Shown: one piece after another, positions 7,881 to 12,789 of the stretch
Layout: the number at the start of each line of letters is the position of its first letter
How positions within the stretch are numbered: the first letter of the stretch is position 1
From: CAZFIO01 sp964519585
GTDB taxonomy: Bacteria > Bacillota > Clostridia > Tissierellales > Tissierellaceae
Reading direction: 5' to 3'
Assembly: GCA_964519585.1 (NCBI GenBank)
Contig: CAZFIO010000054.1
Coordinates: 1 to 12,789 of the forward strand
DNA length: 12,789 nt
Made by a program: the position numbers and the translations under genes
The notes under the pieces: model-generated
The model's database searches: none
What the model saw: only the letters and a program-made list of their open reading frames with translations
Told to the model about the DNA's origin: nothing

Positions 7881-9686
7881 ATGATTGGTAGAATATTAGG
7901 CGGCCGTTATGAAATATTGGAGAAAATTGGCGAAGGTGGAATGGCTGTTGTTTATAAGGCAAGATGTCATTTGTTAAATAGATATGTGGCAATAAAAATA
8001 TTAAAGGATGAATTTATAGATGATAAGGACTTTAATAGGAAGTTTAAAAGAGAATCACAGGCTGTAGCAAGCCTTTCCCATCCAAATATATTAAACATTT
8101 ATGATGTTGGCAATGAACTATATAAGGAAAAGAATTATCCCTATATAGTCATGGAATATATTGAAGGAAAGACACTAAAGGACCTTATAAGGGAAGGTGG
8201 CAAATTTACAGTAGATGAAACGATTTACTATGGGGTACAAATTGCAGAAGCTATTAAACATGCCCATTCCAATAAAATTATTCATAGGGATATAAAACCA
8301 CAAAATATTATGATTGCTAGGGATAACCGTGTTAAGGTAACGGATTTTGGAATTGCAAGGGCAGCTACAACTTCTACCCTAACCACCAACTCAAATGTAA
8401 TAGGGTCTGTTCACTATCTTTCACCAGAACAGGCAAGAGGTGGCTATACTGATGAAAGATCTGATATATATTCTTTAGGAATAATATTTTATGAAATGGT
8501 TACAGGTAAGCTACCCTATGACGGGGAAAATATGATTTCAGTAGCCCTGAAGCATGTTCAGGATAATATAATACCACCAAGAGAATTAGATAGGAGTATT
8601 CCTGAGAAACTAGAATCAGTAATACTGAAGTGTGTACAAAAAAATCAAGATGACAGATATGCAAATGTAAATGATTTAATTATTGATTTAAAAAATGTAG
8701 ATATTTATTCAAATATTAATAGCTATATAAATGATGAGGATGATAAGTACCATACACTGGTTATTCCTAATTTTAATACAAGGAATGATGGCAACAACTT
8801 TGATTATATAGAAAAAAAAGATAAGGATGAATCTGACCCTAGCCAAGATGAGAATCCAAAAAAACCTAAAAATACTAAAATTATTCTTTCTGCCATTGGC
8901 CTTGCCCTAGTCCTGGTTACCATTGTCTTCTATGGTATTTTTAGTTTGAAAAATATATTTAGGGCAGAAGAGATAGTTGTACCTAATCTTTTGGGTGTAG
9001 ATTACCGAGAAGGTAGGCAGGCAATAGAAGATTTAGAATTAGAATTTTCTATAAGGGGTTATGTTAAAAGTGATGAATATGGCATCAATGAAATAACATA
9101 CCAAAGTGTAGACCCAAATACAAAGGTTAAAAAAGGTTTTATTATTGAAGTAACTGTAAGTGATGGCAGGGAATTAGTTAGAGTGCCAGGAATTGTAAAT
9201 AGGACCCTGTATGAGGCCCAGGAAATGCTTGAATCCATAGGACTAAGTGTTGGAAATGTAAACTACAAACCTTCCGACACAACGCCAAAGGATGAAATAA
9301 TGAATCAAGAACCAGCTGCAAACACATACCTAGAGCCTGGTTCCACAGTTAATGTAATAATTAGTGAAGGTGAGGAAATTAAACCTGTTATTATGCCTAA
9401 CCTAATTAATGAAAATACCATTGATGCACAAAACAAAATCTTATCTTTAGGACTTAAAATAGGAGATATTGGTGGTGAGTATCATAGTACAATTGCTAAA
9501 GACAAGGTGATTTGGCAATCTCATGAAGTAGGCAGTGAATTGGAGTCAAATACAGTGATAAATCTAATCATAAGTAAGGGACCTGAAGAGATTATAGAGC
9601 CGGAACCTGATCCTGATCCTGATCCAAATCCAGATCCAGATGAAGAACCGCCAACAAATGGAGAGAATAATAGTGAGGATGATTAG
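7881..9686 (+). CDS. prkC: Membrane Ser/Thr protein kinase with three PASTA domains (PrkC/StkP type)
   Basis: PrkC senses cell-wall fragments or lipid II outside the cell through PASTA domains and phosphorylates translation, cell-wall and metabolic proteins inside. The 601-residue product has a Hanks-type kinase domain (about 10-270): glycine loop GEGGMAVV (18-25), Lys39 in VAIK, HRDIKPQN (135-142, catalytic Asp137), DFG (155-157), a Thr/Ser-rich activation loop (163-171) and SPEQARG. A charged juxtamembrane linker leads to one membrane helix (about 333-353). Three PASTA repeats follow, roughly 365-428, 432-496 and 503-566. The C-terminus is an unusual acidic Pro-Asp tail (573-601). GAGGTGAT sits just before the ATG, 16 bases after prpC, so kinase and phosphatase are made together. 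All catalytic residues are intact. Confidence 0.97.
   Translation: MIGRILGGRYEILEKIGEGGMAVVYKARCHLLNRYVAIKILKDEFIDDKDFNRKFKRESQAVASLSHPNILNIYDVGNELYKEKNYPYIVMEYIEGKTLKDLIREGGKFTVDETIYYGVQIAEAIKHAHSNKIIHRDIKPQNIMIARDNRVKVTDFGIARAATTSTLTTNSNVIGSVHYLSPEQARGGYTDERSDIYSLGIIFYEMVTGKLPYDGENMISVALKHVQDNIIPPRELDRSIPEKLESVILKCVQKNQDDRYANVNDLIIDLKNVDIYSNINSYINDEDDKYHTLVIPNFNTRNDGNNFDYIEKKDKDESDPSQDENPKKPKNTKIILSAIGLALVLVTIVFYGIFSLKNIFRAEEIVVPNLLGVDYREGRQAIEDLELEFSIRGYVKSDEYGINEITYQSVDPNTKVKKGFIIEVTVSDGRELVRVPGIVNRTLYEAQEMLESIGLSVGNVNYKPSDTTPKDEIMNQEPAANTYLEPGSTVNVIISEGEEIKPVIMPNLINENTIDAQNKILSLGLKIGDIGGEYHSTIAKDKVIWQSHEVGSELESNTVINLIISKGPEEIIEPEPDPDPDPNPDPDEEPPTNGENNSEDD
9606..9641 (+). repeat. Six-unit hexanucleotide repeat coding a Pro-Asp tail
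   Basis: Six in-frame CCTGAT/CCAGAT-like units encode PD-PD-PD-PN-PD-PD near the C-terminus of PrkC. The first three units are identical at the DNA level and the rest vary at the third base of the proline codon; one unit has AAT instead of GAT. Confidence 0.9.
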
Positions 9687-9765
9687 ACAGGTATAATGAA
9701 TAAAAGATATTTTTTAAAAATATAAACTAGTTATAAAATCAAAAAAGGGAAAGAGTAGTGATGTG

Positions 9766-10641
9766 ATGGTAGAAGGTATCATAATTAAAGGTATTGGTGG
9801 ATTTTATTATGTAAAAACTGAAGATGGTCTAATAGAAAGTAGGGCCAGGGGTGTATTTAGGGAAGAAAATTTAAAACCTTTAGTAGGTGATAGGGTTAAA
9901 ATTAAGCTTAGTCCAGAAGACAATTCTGGATATATTATAGATATTATGCCCCGACAAAGGGAACTACTAAGGCCTGCTGTTGCAAATATTACACAAGCCG
10001 TTATTGTAATGAGTGTGAGAAATCCAAATATAAATACTTGGCTTCTAGATAAATTCCTTCTTATGTCAGACTTTCATGGTTTAAATATATTAATATGCTT
10101 AAATAAATTTGATTTAGATGAAAATAAGACAAAAGAAATCAGCAAAACATATAAGAATGCAGGTTATGATGTGATTATGACAAGTATAGAAGCTAATTTG
10201 GGTATTGAAGATTTAGAGTCAAGACTCAAGGATAACATAAGTGTATTTGCTGGCCCATCTGGTGCTGGAAAGTCTACACTACTAAATTTAATTAATCCAA
10301 ATTTTAAGCTAGAAACAGGTAAGGTTAGCAGTAAAACTAAACGAGGGAGACATACAACTCGTCATGTTGAATTACTGGAACTAGGGGACAATTCTTATGT
10401 ACTTGATTCACCAGGTTTTAGTTCTTTGAATTTAGATTTTCTTGAAGACGAAATTCAAGTAAGGGATTACTTCAGAGAAATAAAAAAATATGGAGACCGG
10501 TGTAACTTTCTTTCCTGTTTACATGATCAGGAGCCTAGCTGTGCTATTAAGGAATATGTTAAGGAGGGGATTATAAATAAGGACAGGTATAAAAACTACT
10601 TAAAACTGTTGGAGGAAGTTAGAAACATAAAGAGATATTAA
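9766..10641 (+). CDS. rsgA: Ribosome small-subunit-dependent GTPase RsgA (CpgA/YloQ)
   Basis: RsgA is a circularly permuted GTPase that checks late maturation of the 30S subunit. In B. subtilis (as CpgA) it is also a reported PrkC substrate, which fits its place next to prkC. ATG 9766 (291 residues) is preferred to GTG 9763, because the family commonly begins one residue before an EGxIIK motif; either start is possible. An N-terminal OB-fold (about 1-70) precedes the permuted G motifs: G4 NKFD (113-116), then G1 GPSGAGKST (163-171), then G3 DSPG (214-217; many homologues have DTPG). The C-terminal zinc site has Cys246, Cys251, His253 and Cys259 in the expected C-x4-C-x-H-x5-C spacing. A GGGAAAGAG ribosome binding site lies about ten bases upstream. 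The gene is 79 bases from prkC with no terminator visible between them. Confidence 0.95.
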   Translation: MVEGIIIKGIGGFYYVKTEDGLIESRARGVFREENLKPLVGDRVKIKLSPEDNSGYIIDIMPRQRELLRPAVANITQAVIVMSVRNPNINTWLLDKFLLMSDFHGLNILICLNKFDLDENKTKEISKTYKNAGYDVIMTSIEANLGIEDLESRLKDNISVFAGPSGAGKSTLLNLINPNFKLETGKVSSKTKRGRHTTRHVELLELGDNSYVLDSPGFSSLNLDFLEDEIQVRDYFREIKKYGDRCNFLSCLHDQEPSCAIKEYVKEGIINKDRYKNYLKLLEEVRNIKRY

Positions 10642-10658
10642 GCAAATACACGAAAGTC

Positions 10659-10687
10659 TTGTAGTAATATGCTTATTATGTTAAAAT
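10659..10687 (+). promoter_or_regulatory. Sigma-A-type promoter for the thiamine operon
   Basis: TTGTAG (10659-10664) and TAAAAT (10682-10687) are separated by exactly 17 bases. A TG one base before the -10 (10679-10680) makes it an extended -10. The predicted transcription start is near 10694, shortly before the riboswitch aptamer, so the leader would carry the whole switch. Confidence 0.65.
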
Positions 10688-10714
10688 ATAATTACAAATT
10701 TAAAGAGCCTGTAA

Positions 10715-10797
10715 ACACTAGGGGAGCCAGATGGCTGAGAGAGAATAAACCTCGACCCTTATAACCTGAACTAGATAATGCTAGCGTAGGAAAGTGT
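10715..10797 (+). promoter_or_regulatory. TPP riboswitch (THI-box) aptamer
   Basis: This RNA element binds thiamine pyrophosphate and switches off thiamine genes. ACACT (10715-10719) pairs with AGTGT (10793-10797) to close helix P1. GGGG (10721-10724) faces ACCC in P2, and AGCC (10725-10728) pairs with GGCT (10733-10736). The conserved CTGAGA lies at 10735-10740. The core starting with ACCTGAA at 10764, followed by the GATAATG, GCGTAGG and GAAAG segments, matches the THI-box consensus. Its position between the promoter and thiT, a thiamine transporter gene, supports the call. Confidence 0.95.
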
Positions 10798-10813
10798 GTA
10801 TTTTAAACAATGC

Positions 10814-10845
10814 GCCCATTACCTATTCAGGTGATGGGCTTTAAT
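10814..10845 (+). terminator. Riboswitch expression platform: regulated terminator hairpin
   Basis: GCCCATTACCT (10814-10824) pairs over 11 base pairs, including one G-U, with the arm at 10829-10839 around an ATTC loop, followed by TTTAATATT. The T-tract is short for a strong terminator. Bases 10826-10832 (TTCAGGT) are perfectly complementary to ACCTGAA (10764-10770) in the aptamer, so an antiterminator can form when TPP is absent. The AGGAGG of thiT lies 11 bases beyond the hairpin and is not inside the stem, which favours transcriptional over translational control. Confidence 0.75.
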
Positions 10846-10862
10846 ATTACAGGAGGTTTTTC

Positions 10863-11414
10863 ATGAATAAGAAATGGACTGCAAAAATGTTGACTGAAGG
10901 TGGAATTATGATTGCCTTATCAGCTTTACTAAATCAAATACCAATTTTTCAAGCACCAGATGGGGGTTCAGTATCAGCTGGTGGAATGGTTCCTATAATA
11001 ATATTTGCCATTAGGTGGGGGATAGGGCCTGGTATATTAGTAGGGTCTTTATATGGCTTACTAGATTTTATTATGAAGCCATTTTTCTTTCATCCTATAC
11101 AATTTGTTTTAGACTATCCATTGGCTTATGGTCTTTTGGGATTAGCAGGGCTAGGTTGGTTTTATAAGCAAACAAATAGGGAGGGATTTTATCAGTATTT
11201 CTTACTAATAATAGGAATTGGCCTGGGGATAGCTGGTAGAATGTTGTCACATGTATTATCCGGGGTTGTATTTTTTAGGGAAGCTGCTGGAGCTCAAAAC
11301 CCATGGTTATATTCTATTGGTTATAATTCTACCTACCTAGTACCAGAATTTATAATTTCTGTTATAGTATTGGTCTTAATATGGAAACCCCTAAAACAGT
11401 CAATTAAAGATTAG
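10863..11414 (+). CDS. thiT: Thiamine ECF transporter substrate-binding component ThiT (YuaJ)
   Basis: ThiT is the membrane S-component that binds thiamine and works with the shared EcfA/EcfA'/EcfT energising module, which is not encoded in this window. The 183-residue product is almost entirely hydrophobic, with about six membrane helices. Family features include GGSVSAGGMVPI (34-45), QFVLDYPLAYG (80-90), GRMLSHVLSGVVFF (125-138) and the YNSTYLVPE region (154-162). Asp84-Tyr85, His130 and Asn155 fall where the thiamine-binding residues lie in characterised ThiT proteins; Asp replaces the Glu found in Lactococcus (recalled from memory). AGGAGG lies six bases before the ATG. The TPP riboswitch upstream independently supports thiamine as substrate. 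thiN begins 13 bases after the stop. Confidence 0.94.
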   Translation: MNKKWTAKMLTEGGIMIALSALLNQIPIFQAPDGGSVSAGGMVPIIIFAIRWGIGPGILVGSLYGLLDFIMKPFFFHPIQFVLDYPLAYGLLGLAGLGWFYKQTNREGFYQYFLLIIGIGLGIAGRMLSHVLSGVVFFREAAGAQNPWLYSIGYNSTYLVPEFIISVIVLVLIWKPLKQSIKD

Positions 11415-11427
11415 GTTGGTGATTTTT

Positions 11428-12063
11428 ATGAAGGGCTTAATTATAGCAAGTGGTAATATAAACAATTATTTCTTTTTAAAAGAGTTGATTGATAAACATG
11501 ATTTTATTCTATGTGTAGATGGAGGAATTGATCATGTTATAGATATGGATATAAAAATAAATCTAATTATAGGTGATTTAGACTCAATAAGTAAAAAGGG
11601 TTTAAACTATATTGAAGAAAAAAATATAGAAGTTGAAAGACATCCTATAATAAAAAACAAAACAGATACGGAGTTGGCTGTTTCCTGGATGATAGAAAGG
11701 AAGTTTAGTGAGATAACTATGGTGGGGGTAATTGGTTCTAGGATGGACCATACCCTAGCAAATATCTATTTACTAAAATATATTTTCGATAATAATATAG
11801 ATGGTAAAATTATTGATGAAAATAATATTATAAGATATACAGATTCTTTTATAAAACTAAAAAAAATAGATGGCTATAATGTATCTGTGATACCAGTAAG
11901 CAATGAAGGCTGTATTATAAGTTTAAAAGGATTTTTATATGAATTAAATAAAGCCCATATACCCTTTGCTTCTACACTGGGGATTAGCAATAAAATGGTT
12001 GAGGATCAGGGTACTATTTTAGTGGAAAAGGGTCAGATATTAGTCACTGAATCTAAAGATTAA
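11428..12063 (+). CDS. thiN: Thiamine pyrophosphokinase
   Basis: ThiN converts thiamine and ATP directly to thiamine pyrophosphate, the ligand of the upstream riboswitch. ATG 11428 (211 residues) is preferred over in-frame TTG 11416, because GGTGA (11418-11422) is well spaced for it and MKGLIIASGN matches the family N-terminus. The family motifs are VDGGIDH (30-36), GDLDS (49-53), NKTDTELA (77-84) and GSRMDH (103-108), the last two lining the active site. The C-terminal thiamine-binding part includes STLGISN (182-188). It is 13 bases behind thiT, so imported thiamine and its activation are probably expressed as one unit under TPP feedback. In many Firmicutes this gene follows rpe, which is absent here. 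Confidence 0.94.
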   Translation: MKGLIIASGNINNYFFLKELIDKHDFILCVDGGIDHVIDMDIKINLIIGDLDSISKKGLNYIEEKNIEVERHPIIKNKTDTELAVSWMIERKFSEITMVGVIGSRMDHTLANIYLLKYIFDNNIDGKIIDENNIIRYTDSFIKLKKIDGYNVSVIPVSNEGCIISLKGFLYELNKAHIPFASTLGISNKMVEDQGTILVEKGQILVTESKD

Positions 12064-12095
12064 TTAGTATTTAGGAACCTATTCACCTGCTTATG

Positions 12096-12108
12096 TATAA
12101 TATATAAT
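12096..12108 (+). promoter_or_regulatory. Possible -10 elements before the 55-residue membrane protein gene
   Basis: Two perfect TATAAT hexamers (12096-12101 and 12103-12108) lie in tandem 23-35 bases before the start codon. No good -35 is found at the right distance (TTAGGA at 12071-12076 is the nearest, at 19 bases), so this is a weak promoter call. Confidence 0.35.
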
Positions 12109-12115
12109 AAAGATC

Positions 12116-12124
12116 AGGAGGTGA
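12116..12124 (+). promoter_or_regulatory. Very strong Shine-Dalgarno, potentially sequestered
   Basis: AGGAGGTGA is a full-length match to the anti-Shine-Dalgarno and sits six bases before ATG 12131. It decides the start of the small gene. Bases 12119-12127 are perfectly complementary to TATTCACCT at 12080-12088, so a transcript that begins upstream could hide this site in a nine-base-pair stem. Confidence 0.85.
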
Positions 12125-12130
12125 ATAAGT

Positions 12131-12298
12131 ATGAAAAGGTATAGCCATAGCTGTAAATATAGAAAGGAAAAAATTATCGGAGCTACCTTATTATTTATAG
12201 GACTATTAATATTTATTAATTCAATTGCTGTTAGGTTTTTACTATTATTAATCAGCATTGCCCTACTTATAATGGGTATACTATTATTTACGAAATAA
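12131..12298 (+). CDS. Small two-helix membrane protein, unknown function
   Basis: I do not recognise this 55-residue product. It starts with a basic, hydrophilic N-terminus (MKRYSHSCKYRKEK) containing one cysteine at position 8. A hydrophobic helix (about 15-30), a short NSIAVR turn and a second hydrophobic helix (about 35-53) follow, ending in TK. The positive N-terminus predicts that both ends lie in the cytoplasm. The evidence that it is a real gene is a perfect AGGAGGTGA six bases upstream and a strong terminator directly after the stop codon. Its place between thiN and rpmB is where B. subtilis has spoVM. SpoVM is a 26-residue amphipathic peptide with a different sequence, so homology is not supported. 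It might be a sporulation-related or envelope micro-protein; that is a guess from position only. Confidence 0.75.
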   Translation: MKRYSHSCKYRKEKIIGATLLFIGLLIFINSIAVRFLLLLISIALLIMGILLFTK

Positions 12299-12335
12299 GG
12301 CTACCAAATTCGCGACTTGGTAGCCTTGTTTTTTT
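12297..12335 (+). terminator. Strong intrinsic terminator between convergent genes
   Basis: AAGGCTACCAA (12297-12307) pairs perfectly over 11 base pairs with TTGGTAGCCTT (12317-12327) around a nine-base loop, followed by GTTTTTTT. The hairpin overlaps the stop codon of the small gene. Read from the other strand it lies just after rpmB but is followed by only ATTTCG. It is therefore strong for the + strand and probably weak for rpmB. Confidence 0.92.
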
Positions 12336-12341
12336 CATTTT

Positions 12342-12533
12342 TTATAGGGCTCTTTCTACATATCCTGATCTTAAACATCTTGCACAAACATTAATCCTCT
12401 TAACAGAACCCTTAACTACTGCTCTAACTCTTCTTATATTTGGAGACCAACTTCTAGGATTTTTCTTATTTGAGAAAGTAACCTTATTACCAAATACTTT
12501 GCCTTTTCCGCAAACTTCACATACTCTAGCCAT
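12342..12533 (-). CDS. rpmB: 50S ribosomal protein L28 (zinc-binding form)
   Basis: L28 is a small structural protein of the large ribosomal subunit. The open frame extends upstream to 12605, but the real start is the ATG at 12531-12533. It gives the usual 63-residue protein beginning MARVCEVCGK, and AAGGAGGTG (12541-12549 on this strand) lies seven bases before it. Two CxxC pairs, Cys5/Cys8 and Cys50/Cys53, show that this is the zinc-ribbon (C+) form, not the zinc-free paralogue used under zinc limitation. Basic segments typical of rRNA binding lie between them. The gene is convergent with the preceding run and separated from it by the terminator at 12297-12335. This matches the inverted rpmB seen after thiN and spoVM in B. 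subtilis. Confidence 0.96.
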   Translation of the reverse strand: MARVCEVCGKGKVFGNKVTFSNKKNPRSWSPNIRRVRAVVKGSVKRINVCARCLRSGYVERAL

Positions 12534-12588
12534 ACTGAAACACCTCCTTAAAAATACGGTAAATAATATCAGAAAACCTTTATATACA

Positions 12589-12618
12589 ATTATAACAAAT
12601 ATCATTTTAACACAGTTA
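12589..12618 (-). promoter_or_regulatory. Probable rpmB promoter
   Basis: On the minus strand TATAAT (12594-12589) is preceded by TG one base upstream, an extended -10. TAACTG (12618-12613) lies 18 bases further upstream as a partial -35. The predicted transcript would start roughly 50 bases before the rpmB start codon. The -35 end overlaps one arm of the inverted repeat at 12617-12667. Confidence 0.5.
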
Positions 12619-12667
12619 CCATACTATATGCAAGGAAAATATAATTTCACTTCCATACAGTATGGTA
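12617..12667. repeat. Inverted repeat upstream of rpmB
   Basis: TACCATACT (12617-12625) and AGTATGGTA (12659-12667) are perfect inverted copies, 33 bases apart. The right copy is part of a tighter dyad, CCATAC-A-GTATGG (12653-12665). No gene is evident between 12606 and the window end. Confidence 0.6.
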
Positions 12668-12739
12668 TTATATATGAAGAGGTCTTATATGATAGTAGGA
12701 AAGAAAATATTGAACTATTTTCATTTTTAATGTAATATC

Positions 12740-12768
12740 TTGACTTTTGCAGCAAAAGAGCAAAAAAT
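12740..12768 (+). promoter_or_regulatory. Possible promoter with overlapping palindrome, reading out of the window
   Basis: TTGACT (12740-12745) resembles a -35, and 17 bases on lies AAAAAT (12763-12768), a poor -10. CTTTTGC-A-GCAAAAG (12744-12758) is a 15-base palindrome that lies in the spacer and could be an operator. In B. subtilis a divergent asp23-like gene (yloU) lies beyond rpmB, so an outward promoter here is plausible; the gene itself is not in the window. Confidence 0.3.
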
Positions 12769-12789
12769 AACCCTGTAACCTTTGCAATA

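Noticed and set aside
9707..9723. A/T-rich near-palindrome between prkC and rsgA as a terminator
   Set aside because: The stem would contain only A-T pairs and is imperfect at the centre. It is expected by chance in such AT-rich DNA, and rsgA has no clear promoter of its own.
12131..12298. Calling the small membrane gene spoVM because of its position
   Set aside because: SpoVM is about 26 residues and amphipathic. This product is 55 residues with two hydrophobic helices and no visible similarity.
12534..12605. 24-residue N-terminal extension of L28
   Set aside because: It would run through the AAGGAGGTG binding site and the promoter. L28 is 63 residues and starts at MARVCEVCGK.
12499..12735. 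78-residue + strand open frame, with an internal ATG at 12628 giving 35 residues
   Set aside because: The longer form lies antisense to rpmB and neither start has a ribosome binding site. The 35-residue part has a plausible composition but no other support.
1..12789. CRISPR arrays, tRNA or rRNA genes, insertion sequences, phage or defence genes
   Set aside because: I saw no spaced direct repeats, no cloverleaf or rRNA motifs, and no transposase, integrase or defence-type domains on either strand.

Overview
The window is AT-rich chromosomal DNA from a low-GC Gram-positive bacterium. It looks like a member of the Clostridia or Tissierellia, judged from AT-rich codon use, strong AGGAGG-type ribosome binding sites, a PASTA-domain Ser/Thr kinase, a TPP-riboswitch-controlled ThiT and the gene order. 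The species cannot be named from the sequence alone. Nearly all of the window is the conserved Firmicutes block priA-def-fmt-rsmB-rlmN-prpC-prkC-rsgA-thiN, on the + strand, followed by rpmB on the - strand.

Bases 1-4650: priA (5' end cut by the window edge) restarts stalled replication forks. def and fmt deformylate and formylate the initiator methionine and are separated by one base. A YugP-type membrane zinc peptidase follows and ends in a small hairpin terminator. Bases 4690-7864: rsmB and rlmN modify rRNA, and prpC is a PP2C phosphatase. prpC carries a 10-N assembly gap that breaks its reading frame, almost certainly artificially. Bases 7881-10641: prkC is a membrane Ser/Thr kinase with three extracellular PASTA repeats, and rsgA is a small-subunit maturation GTPase. 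prpC, prkC and rsgA form the classic phosphatase/kinase/GTPase cluster.

Bases 10642-12063 form a thiamine module. A good sigma-A-type promoter leads into a TPP aptamer and an 11-bp terminator-like hairpin. The 3' arm of that hairpin can pair instead with the aptamer core, giving a readable ON/OFF switch. Downstream are thiT (thiamine uptake S-component) and thiN (thiamine pyrophosphokinase), so uptake and activation are probably co-regulated by TPP. Many Firmicutes have rpe between rsgA and thiN; here it is absent and the riboswitch plus thiT occupies that place.

Bases 12064-12789: an unrecognised 55-residue, two-helix membrane protein sits where B. subtilis has spoVM. Its very strong Shine-Dalgarno can be sequestered by an upstream complementary arm. 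A strong terminator separates it from the convergent rpmB gene, which encodes a zinc-type L28. The right edge holds the rpmB promoter and two dyad symmetries but no convincing gene.

Overall this is mostly ordinary housekeeping DNA. The items most worth a second look are the small membrane protein with its occluded ribosome binding site, the riboswitch/thiT insertion and the gap in prpC. I see no CRISPR array, insertion sequence, phage gene, tRNA or rRNA.
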